Below are positions 55,466 through 64,000 of a stretch of 64,000 nucleotides of DNA, in pieces. Under the pieces are notes generated by a model, which had not been told where the DNA came from, did not search any database, and worked only from the letters and a program-made list of their open reading frames with translations. Position 1 is the first letter of the stretch; every line of letters starts with the position of its first letter. The position numbers were made by a program, and so were the translations under genes. Source of the stretch: Gordionus sp. m RMFG-2023 (taxonomy: Eukaryota > Nematomorpha > Gordioida > Chordodea > Parachordodidae); the NCBI RefSeq assembly GCF_954871325.1, contig NC_088777.1:44617366-44681365 (forward strand), written 5' to 3'.

Positions 55466-58400
55466 ATAATTTAAAAATTCAAAATTAAGAGAGTATAATC
55501 GTTCGTTCAAATTATTAAAAAATGGTCGTAAAGACTTTTTGGGCATTTTTTTATTTGGACATTTTTTGGAGTCATGATTTAATACTTTTATTCTTTTCTT
55601 CGAACCATAATTATAACTTTTGTGGGCGGGTAAGAAACCTAAGGATGGCGATTTTCCCCTAGCATCCCCGTAATAGTCTTGGTAAATGCGGACTTGTTTG
55701 CGAGGAAGCGGAAAGGGGGGTATATTAATTTCGTGGTCCAGTCCGTGGTCCAAATCGAAGGCTGCGTAAAATGCGAGTTCCTCGGTCTGTATTCGTCGTT
55801 TCATTTTCAATATAACGCCTTCGAAAATGGAGAAGAATACGTGATGCCATTCCCTTGGGAATTCTCCATTATGCGTCTCCAGCACTGTTCGAATTACGTC
55901 ACCCGATAGGATTTCAGACGTATAATTTTTTACGTTATTCGCGAATTCGTTGAAATTTCTCGCACTAGATGTCATAAGGTAATCGGTTATGGTCGGAAGA
56001 GTAAATTCGCGAATTATATTTCTGATAGCGAGGTTAGCTTGATTATTAAAAGTTTCTATATTAATAATCGAGTGGGATGAGAATCTAGGATGATGTTTAA
56101 AGTCTAAAGGGGGCCATTGAAACGCTTTGATATCGGGACTTATGACTAACGTCTCGATTATGTTAGTTAGGGACGGCAATAATGAAGCGTTAAAATAGGA
56201 TATAAAGTCGGAGGGGTGCCAAGCATATGTTGGTTTATCTTGAGGTCCACAAAGATCGTTGTTAGATATAAAATTGTATTCGTCGCAAATGGATATCAGT
56301 TCCTTAAATGGTGTTCTAGAAATTTTATCGTAAATATATTCTATCAAATTATCCGCCCTCAATTTTTTGCTGATACGAAGACCGAGATCATCGTCCAATT
56401 GAGTGTTGAGACATTTCCTAAAAGATTGGATCAAACCGATCTTTAGGTTTTGAAGACCGGGGTCTAATGATCTGATTATTGAATAATGATTTAAATCGGC
56501 TCGTACGCTAGATGATTTGATAACGTTAACCAAGCAATTTTTTATCAAGTTATCAAAATTACTGGCTTTTTCTATAAAATCGTAATTCGAATTGTCGGTT
56601 ACCTTCGATTTTCCATTAACAAGACGGTGATCAAGGTCGTCCAAAATAAGGATTAAGGCGTTCGAGTCTAAAATATTTTTAAGATAAATTTTAGGATTCT
56701 CGTGAGATTTTTTTACATTTTCGTTAGCGTTTTTTAAAAAAAATTTGGTAAAAATTTCGAAGTGATCGCGACATGGTCTTCGGGCGGGAGCCAGAAAGAT
56801 GAAGGCAGAGTTGGTTTGCGTAAGGGTGGATTTGATGATAGGTCTGCTATCCTCATTGTCAACGCAATGCAGACCGACAAAGCTTACGATATAATTTACT
56901 CTCAGAAGAGTTTTGATTCCGCGCTGATCAGTTACGATAGATGATATCAAGCCGTTGTAATTAAAGGGATATTTATTATCGCGATCCATGTAAAAGACTC
57001 GAGCGTCAACCGAGAAAAAAGGAAATAAGTATCGCGAACAATACATTTCTATCGCCATGTCGTTAAAGGGTATAAAGAGGGTTATCTTGTAATAAACGTC
57101 TCGAGAATCCAATGTAGGTGATAAACGGACATCGTCGTTAACGACTTCCGCGTAACATTTATCCGTAGAACATTCCGCCAAAGTGGCGGCATGGGCGTTA
57201 CGATCGATGGCTGCTTCGTTATAATAATCGTCGATTTTTAAGTTGGTGACGGGAATATAGACGGAAGGAAGAATCATGTTCCTTCTAGGCGCGGCTCGTG
57301 TGGGAGATGAAGGGAACCGTTCTAGTATATTAGCTAGGAGTTTGTTTTGCCTATGCTTTTCAACCCATTTTTTAAAATAGAGTTGCTTAACATATTTCTC
57401 TCGTTTCGACTTAAATAAATCGAACGTGTCATCATCATTACTATTACTATTGCTACTAACGGTACTTAATTTACTACCAAGTCTCTTACGATTTCTTAGG
57501 TTTAAAGAATCCGCTACTTTAATTATTTTTCCGACTAAGGAAGGCGTTCTACTAATTTTTTCCGGTCCTACCTGCAAAGATTTAAGCGTATCTCGGCTAA
57601 TGACATTAATTAAGACGCAAACGGCGTTAATTAAGAGACTTCTATATAGGTGTATCGCGAGAGAATTTTTTAATTCTTCCTTCAAGTGCGGCTGCTTGGA
57701 TATCGAAGAAATCACAATACCGTGGTTTTCGATGATGGTTTCTCTGATAAACCCATTTAAAAATTTGGCGCAGATAAGTTTTGAAGCTTTCGAAAAAGTT
57801 CTTCGAACGTCGATCAAGGCTCGGGCATAATCGTATAAAACTGAACGAGGAATTTGGGTTAACAATTTAGCTACTATATTTTGACTTATAACTTCGATAA
57901 TCATATTTCTTTCCATCTTATCCGACTTTGCAGGGGTTTCAAGAAGGGATTGTCCTGCATCAAATCTATGTATTTTAGCCAATTCGGTTCCATTAGCATT
58001 GAATGTATGAAAATCACCGCTGATGGATTTGGGAGACGATAAAACGTTGTCACTCTCGAATGGATCGTTTTCTTTCCAATGCTCGGGACTGGAACCGTAT
58101 TTTCCATTATTTCCCGTCGACATATTCGCTCCATAGTAAAATTCTTCCAAAGGGGGGTAGCCAGTGTAATCCCCCGTCTTTCGGTCGAAAGAAAAGGTGG
58201 GCACGTATTCTCTGAGGGCCTTGATATCAAAAGGGTCAGACCCCTGAACGAAATACGCCACGAGGGATAGCTTATTTTCTGGGAGTATAAAAGAATCTAG
58301 GTAATTTTCCCGGGCATTTTGGACGGTAGTCTGGCGCTCATCGCGTATGTTATTATAACAAGTTCGTGGCAGCAAAACTACGTTGTCTAGTGAATCGTCG

Positions 58401-61400
58401 TAACTAAGGAGAGAATTGTCGTCAGAGCCAGCAAAGGGAAAGGTATCCAGAAAAGCTTTGGCATGATCGATGTCTCCGAAAAACAGGAGTCTGGAAAACC
58501 ATGAGAGGGAAAATAGGCGTAAATTATCGCTATTGATGGTGGCATGATTGTATTGAAGAGATGGGTAACCACGGTAGGCGTTAATCATTTTAGAGACTGC
58601 CGATGCTCGCACTCTATAAAAATATCGATGCAGCAGGCAGAGCGTAATAAAATCTGGAATCTGCGAAGAGTCTTTCGGGCGCAAAAGAGTGAAAAATCTA
58701 ACATAATCTCCGTTACCTGTGTCATTTCAATAAAATATAATGTTTAGAGTTTACTATTGTATATATGTCGTATCGGGATATGGAATTTATATGGTGATTC
58801 GAAATATCCCGATTTTAAACTTTCACTGAAAGCGATTTTTAAAATTATCTGATTTGACCGGAAATGTATTTAAGTATATTTAGAGTAACCCATACTGTGA
58901 ATTTCAAACAATTTATGAGGTGAAATTTAGGACTACTTTTAATTTATAGCAAATTTTATATAAATTTTTCATATAAATTAAAATAATACATAACAATTAT
59001 TTAAAATTTATAGGGTAGGTACACTATACATGCTGGAATATATTTCTGGGTATAAAAAAAATTTTTAATCGTTCTCGATAAATGATTTAAAATCGGAATC
59101 CTATTGGTTTATCCCAACACGACATAATAAATTATATAAGATCAAGAATTGCTATAAAATATGCCGGTAGGAGGAGGGAGGGGAGGGTGGCGTTTTTCCT
59201 TGGCAATAAATTCCCGAGTGAGTAAGATTTAAGCCATTTAGCTTACCAAGTGGGCAATTACTTATAAAAACTTTTATAAGAACAGGGTTGAGCAATATCG
59301 TTTACACTTATATTTAAAATACTAAATATAAATACTTTTTTTTGTTATTTATATTTTAATTTGGAGAGGTATCTAGAAATCGTATTTTAATTATTAAAAA
59401 TTAAAAAGTATCTTGTATTTATTGCGATTTGTAAAATGCAAATATTTTTTTAGTAATTCTTAAAAAAAATATATATTATAAATTGCAAAATCCGTAATTT
59501 ATTTCTTTAAATATAAATTTTGCTATCCGAGTTAGAGATAAGGAATCAAAATGTTATCCGTTTTATCTAATTTTATTAAAAGGGGCAACGTTCATGCCCA
59601 AAATGAAACTAAAGAAATAAATATTTTTGAGGTGATATAGAACTTGAAGATATAGATATTAGTTCCAAAGAGTTAAGATATCATGATTGATTATAAAATA
59701 TTTTCAGAAGATTATCTGATGATCATATTACCGCGCATTCGCCGCGAATTCGTGCTAACTGAGAATGCAGGGTTAGACGGCCAAGTTCTTCAAAATATAT
59801 TACAAAATCAATAATAAAGTAAAAGTACAATTAAATTTTAAAATTCTATGTCAAAATAAGAAATACATGTAATTTTTTCGATATGATATAATACTTTCTA
59901 ATAATTTTTTAGAAAATGGTTGATGAAAAAGAAAATTCCGCCAGGCGTGAAATAAGTTTCAATGAATTGAAAGATTTAGATAAATAATAGGTACTATCTA
60001 GAATCTTAAAATTTAGGCAATAAAAACAGCTGGTACAATACGCGCTACTATAAAATAAAGAAAAACATAAGCAAGAGAATAAATTTTTTAGTACATAACT
60101 TTTTTAACTATATAAGTATTATGTTGACAATATGTAATAAAGATAGTTGGGTATTCAGCTTATGCTTAAACTTAGCTCAGCTAGGGTTATTAAAAAGCCC
60201 GATTCGATTTTTAAAAACGAAATTAAGATTTTAGCCAAAATAAAATTATATGGAGATTTTGCTCACAGATGAGACAGAAAAGTTTGGACTTCTATTTACC
60301 AAATCTCAAGGCTTACATATTATTATTTGGCTCAAATCTTAAATCGGGCTTTTTAAAAATCCTAATCACCCAAAAAACAATTGGCATTGGCTATTATCCA
60401 ACTTTAATAAAGAAAAAATCTATTATTTTAAATAAAGGATCCATTGAACCCATATGGTAAGTGAGGTTATATTTTTTATTTTTTGTCTGCTAATCTAACC
60501 GTTTAATATAATGTCATTTTTTATATTGGTTTTTATTTAATAAAAACGAAGGAAAACTGTACGTAGACTTTTATGAATCATACGATTGGGGAGGGGGGGG
60601 GGCACTAATATAATTAAAATCATGATATTTAAAAATTTACCGTAGGCTTCAAAGATGCGGAAGGCGAAACGCATAGCGGGAGATTCGTAAACGGAGAAAG
60701 GAAGCGAAGCCAGATGTGTCACTATATCCCCTTGGCGAGCGTCTAAGTTAGTGAGTACTAGATAAGCCTGAAATTCTGGTTCGTGTTTGGTTACAGGGTT
60801 CGCTAAATAAATTTTTTAAAAAAAATTATAGACTCTCCCTGAGCGCGACAAGTAATGACTTTGTGAGTCATATATAAGTGATAGATAGTGGTATTGACTC
60901 TAACTGGTGTCGTAGTTCGCAATATTTTTTTCTTTAGTTTATATAAAATTAGTAGAAAGGTCAATCATTTTTAATAATAACTTTGATTTTTTTTCCATAG
61001 TTTTTGTTAATTTTTGTGTGATTAAATTTTGAAAATTTATTATTTTTATGCTAAAGAAAAATAAATGAAATTTTTACAATTATTTTATCAAGTTTTTTTT
61101 TAATAAAATTTTTCTTCGAAGTTTCTCAAAATAGTGTTAAAGATTACTACTATTCTGATAATTTTGTGTTTAAGAAAGTTATATATTGATCATTGTATGT
61201 CTTATATTGTTCGTAGGCTCTTTGATTTTTTTGTAAATTCCCTCATTTTCGGGTTCTTTCGATTTATTGATTTTCTGCAAGTTCCTTTTATTTTATATTT
61301 TGGATTTTTGTAAGATTTTTTTTTGGCTTATTTTGTTAGTTAAATAGACCTATGTGCAAATTACGAATCTAATAACGTTTCATGAATCTAATGTTGAATT

Positions 61401-62185
61401 AAATATACACTATTGAGGTTTTATCTAGACTGAATATTTTTTTATCAACCATATGGTGTTAAACGCAAAAAAATGGATATTTGTTTATGCGGGGTTCCCA
61501 TTTTGCCAAAATAATAATTTAAATAGGTTATGACTAGGGAAGGTAATATATATTTTAGAATGTCCTGCTAAGCTGCCACATTAACCCAACCCCGGCCCAT
61601 GATCATCAATAAAAAATATAGACACGGCGCGTTTTTCCGCGAAAATTAATGAATGTTATATTTCTTTCTTATTCCCCCCCCCCAACCCCTTTTAACTTTG
61701 ATTAAATATCACAATTATAAAATGTTTAAAAAAATCAGGAGGTAATATTTAAACACTTTTTAAAAAATTGGGCCGCGTTCTGTAAAAAGTCTAGATCTAA
61801 AAATAATTGCCACCAGAATAAAGGTTATCGGTTCGTAAAAAAACTATTTTTTCCAGGTTTTTAACATTTGATTTTTTTAAAAATCAAATCGCTAAAAATA
61901 GGAATTTCTCAAATATAAATGAAATGTTATATCTATAAGGAATATTGTTAGTTTTTGTTCCCCCTCCCACCCTCCCCCATTTCGCTTTTTTCGATCTCAT
62001 ACAAGCTTTTATGTAAACCGCGTAAAGATGACTTGATTTTAGCGAGACGGCATCGAACATCGTAATAGGACTGCTTGAGAGTCTGCAAACATTTAACCAG
62101 GTGCTCATCGTTTAGTCGGGCGTCGAATGAGTTAGGATCGGCTTGGCAGAAGAAGTACGAGCAGAATATGTGCCAGCGGGCGCAC
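55427..62185 (-). CDS. MCM3AP: MCM3AP/GANP, TREX-2 scaffold, 3' part of gene
   Basis: Nuclear scaffold of TREX-2, which carries mRNPs to the nuclear pore. Minus-strand exons are 62185 to about 62049, 60802-60641 and 58716-55427. The last two join exactly (TACG|GTAAAT to ACAG|GTAACGG, giving EAYGNGDYVRFFTLL). The first exon's donor is ambiguous, but C|GTCTCG keeps phase and family length. Exon A has ARWHIFCSYFFC and SFDARLNDEHLVKCLQTLK. Exon B has EPEFQAYLVLTNLD and MRFAFRIFEAYG. Exon C opens with CLLHRYFYRVR and FSRLLFFGDIDHAKAFLDTF. Together these are the C-terminal SAC3/GANP domain. Exon C then encodes about 1,000 more residues, including FLNGFIRETIIENHG in the region that binds ENY2/centrin in GANP, NALILILDDLDH, a YAWHPSDFISYFNASLLPSL block and a basic stretch KKRIKVLNHDSKKCPNKKMP. 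The N-terminal FG region and first half of SAC3 were not found. The single 3.3-kb exon is unusual. Confidence 0.85.
58785..59125. repeat. foldback MITE family E, copy 3
   Basis: Contains accggaaatgtattta, gtgaatttcaaacaattta, then inverted tacatgctggaatatatttc and aaatgatttaaaatcgg. Lies in the intron just upstream of the large MCM3AP exon. Confidence 0.55.
59735..59776. repeat. GCGAATTCGC repeat, single end
   Basis: Reads ttcgccgcgaattcgtgcta then actgagaatgcagggttag, similar to one end of the small foldback element at 62729-62838. Lies in an MCM3AP intron. Confidence 0.45.
60186..60364. repeat. foldback MITE, diverged family A relative
   Basis: Left arm ttattaaaaagcccgattcg then atttttaaaaacg. 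Right arm aaatcgggctttttaaaaat. The inner gattttgctcacagatgag matches the core of other family A copies. Lies in an MCM3AP intron. Confidence 0.5.
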
Positions 62186-62516
62186 CTGGGATTTATTTTT
62201 ATATAAACGTGGAAGTAAAAAATGGGATCATATAATGTGACAATGAGTAACAAAATTTTTTTTAATATAGATTCCTTTAATTTTATCCCTCGTGGCGTTT
62301 TTGAACTGATCTTATTTTTTAAAGCATTTTAGTTAATTTGAATAGATTAATTTAGTTCCTATTTTATAATATAAATTTTATTTAGGTTATGGCAACAACA
62401 CACTTTAAAACCTTGGTTAGGGGACATATTTTATTCCAAATGTTTTTTTTAAAAAAAATAGGACCATTATCTCCTAAAAGCCCTGAATCATAGTAATTAT
62501 TATACCTAGTCCGAGT

Positions 62517-62650
62517 CTAGTGTTGTTAAACGGCTAGACTTGAGCCGATTTTTTAAAACGACTAACTCAATGTTTTATTCAGAAGAATATTATGCAAGCC
62601 TAAAGATTTTGCTCATAGTTGGAACCCCATAGAAATTAAGGAACTTGGTG
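62517..62650. repeat. foldback MITE family A, left half
   Basis: Starts ctagtgttgttaaacggcta and continues ttgagccgatttttt, cgactaactcaatgtttta and gcaagcctaaagattttgct. The right arm is missing. Region 62186-63555 otherwise has no exon that I could recognise for the 5' part of MCM3AP. Confidence 0.55.
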
Positions 62651-62728
62651 AACTAATTGATTCGTTTGTCCAAGCATTTTAAACAAAATTAGGACTAAGG
62701 GTATCATATTTATAATATTGGTTAACGT

Positions 62729-62838
62729 GTCCCTAACTCTACATTCATAATTAGAGGCGCGAATTCGCTGCAACAAAATATGGTGTATTCTTGCATTCTT
62801 CGCCGCGAATTCGCGCTTGAATGAGGATTTAGAGATCT
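62729..62838. repeat. small foldback element with GCGCGAATTCGC arms
   Basis: The left arm is ccctaactctacattca then ggcgcgaattcgctgc. The right arm is ttcgccgcgaattcgcgctt then gaatgaggatttag. The arms are inverted around an AT-rich core, about 110 bp in all. Confidence 0.55.
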
Positions 62839-62960
62839 ACAAAAGCAGGCTCGGCCCAACTCCGGTTCGGACCCAATAAAAATCTTGCCGTATTGGGTTT
62901 AAATTTTGAAATAAAATAGATATTTTTTATTTTTTTATGTAAGAAAGAAGGTGCCAATAT
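62831..62960. repeat. hAT-type MITE family C, left half
   Basis: Begins tagagatctacaaaagcagg then ctcggcccaactcc, matching the left end of the complete copy at 34214. It abuts the foldback element at 62729-62838. The right end was not seen. Confidence 0.5.
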
Positions 62961-63413
62961 TTTTTTATTTGTTTGTAGAATAATCAACAAATGTTTTTTT
63001 TATTACATTGGGGGGTATATAGAACCGCCTCCCGAAAAAGGTCAAATTTCGATTATAAAACATTTTTATGAAAAAAAGAATGCGACATCATACATATAAG
63101 ATGGTATAAAACTTATAATAATTATTAGAGGTATGTTTTTTAGATGATAGTTTAAGGCCAACAATTATTTGATATTCGTTTTATTCGCTTCAAAATTTAT
63201 GAATATGAAAACAGTTATTCGATTTGAATAATAATCTTTGATGAATAAATAACTTCAAATTATTCGTAGGAATTATATTATTATTAATTATGTTGCTCAT
63301 AAATAATAGAGATCATAGATTTTATCATATAATATAAATGATTAACTAAATAAGGTTGTTAATGTGAGAAATATTTACTTTGTATAATAAGATTGACAAA
63401 CATAGATGTAGTA

Positions 63414-63470
63414 TTGTTAAACGGCTATGCCGAGTCGAAATAGCTACAACTCGATTTGGGCAGACTCAAT
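63414..63470. repeat. foldback MITE family A, left end
   Basis: Reads tagtattgttaaacggctat then gccgagtcgaaatagctac, the terminal part of family A only. Confidence 0.4.
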
Positions 63471-63559
63471 GTGCTGCAAAAGTAAACTCGCGAGCCATAT
63501 TCTTCAGCCGGTTTGCGTGTTTTAACATTTGAGAGCAAATATCTAGGATACCCGCTATA

Positions 63560-64000
63560 AATCAATAGCATAATTGAGAAAGAAATAAAGAAGATGAAAC
63601 AAGGATGGTTGTAATCTGTAACGGATAAACTCGCCCAGACTTATTCTTTGACTAAAAAATCCCATATAGAGCCAACTATAGAAACATGGATGAATAATGA
63701 ATAATATGGGACCATACAGACAATTGGTAAAATACTGAGGTTAATAGTCGGGTTTACTAAAAAGATGAGATACGGAATATAAATATAATAGGAAGTTTAT
63801 AGGTAGTACCCATAAAAACAAAAATCACGGTAAATACAAGTAGAGCAAGATGGTATGGGTATATACTGAGGAGGCCTGAGAACTATATTGAAAAAAAGGT
63901 TGAGTTTAGAAGTGATTGGTAGACCGCAGAGAGGCATCGATAGGCCCATCGCCAAATATAAATTAAATATGAATGAGCTTCCCACCTGCAGAGGTAAAAG
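63560..64000 (+). mobile_element. LINE reverse transcriptase, degraded C-terminal end
   Basis: Plus-strand frames read KILRLIVGFTKKMRYGI (about 63730-63780), RARWYGYILRRPENYIEKKV (about 63841-63902) and, one frame over, IGRPQRGIDRPIAKYKLNMN (about 63917-63976). These match the tail of many non-LTR elements, where the R-WYGHV-RR and GRP-RRW motifs follow the reverse transcriptase domain. A stop after FRSDW and a shift of frame are visible, so it is not functional. It runs to the window edge, so its full extent is unknown. Confidence 0.65.

Noticed and set aside
55679-58747. Plus-strand open frames of 60-134 codons across the MCM3AP exon, and the minus-strand frame at 57901-58230
   Set aside because: Shadow frames of a conserved minus-strand coding exon. 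None has family similarity.

Overview
This window is AT-rich DNA from an animal nuclear genome. The evidence is spliced genes with GT-AG introns and consistent phases, animal-only families, and dense relics of eukaryotic transposons. The taxon cannot be fixed from the sequence alone. The small heat shock protein has an SEYRGD-type N-terminus with a coiled coil, which I associate with lophotrochozoans such as flatworms, but that is only an inference. There is no sign of prokaryotic or organellar DNA.

Five protein genes could be modelled by joining exons on splice phase and family conservation. They are a rhodopsin-type peptide GPCR (10500-12337, +, 2 exons), a beta-1,3-glucuronyltransferase of family GT43 (20624-30215, +, 6 exons), an ALDH3-type aldehyde dehydrogenase (38022-40825, -, at least 10 exons), a small heat shock protein (47789-48767, +, 2 exons) and the 3' half of an MCM3AP/GANP gene, the TREX-2 scaffold for mRNA export (55427-62185, -, 3 exons seen, 5' part not found or outside the window). 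A further two-exon candidate of unknown function lies at 16783-17671 (-). The genes act in unrelated processes (signalling, glycosaminoglycan linker synthesis, aldehyde detoxification, protein folding, mRNA export), so this is an ordinary stretch of chromosome and not a functional cluster.

Most of the remainder is repeat-derived. There are three relics of hAT transposases (1548-3601, 6600-7520, 25690-27120), a piggyBac-like relic (12473-13406), the tail of a LINE at the right edge (63560-64000), two broken Ty3/gypsy-type LTR retrotransposon fossils (31740-34960, 42350-43560), and about ten families of short foldback (MITE-like) repeats. Several of these occur two to six times, and some have clear target-site duplications. 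There are also tandem arrays: a CpG-rich TTCGC satellite with an 84-bp higher-order period (8838-9395), an AAAG microsatellite (27374-27552) and a 33-bp array (36256-36375).

I found no previously undescribed multi-gene system. The most notable items are the satellite, a long extra loop in the glucuronyltransferase, a tandem duplication of the last codons and 3' flank of MCM3AP, the nested mobile elements, and the unidentified two-exon candidate gene.
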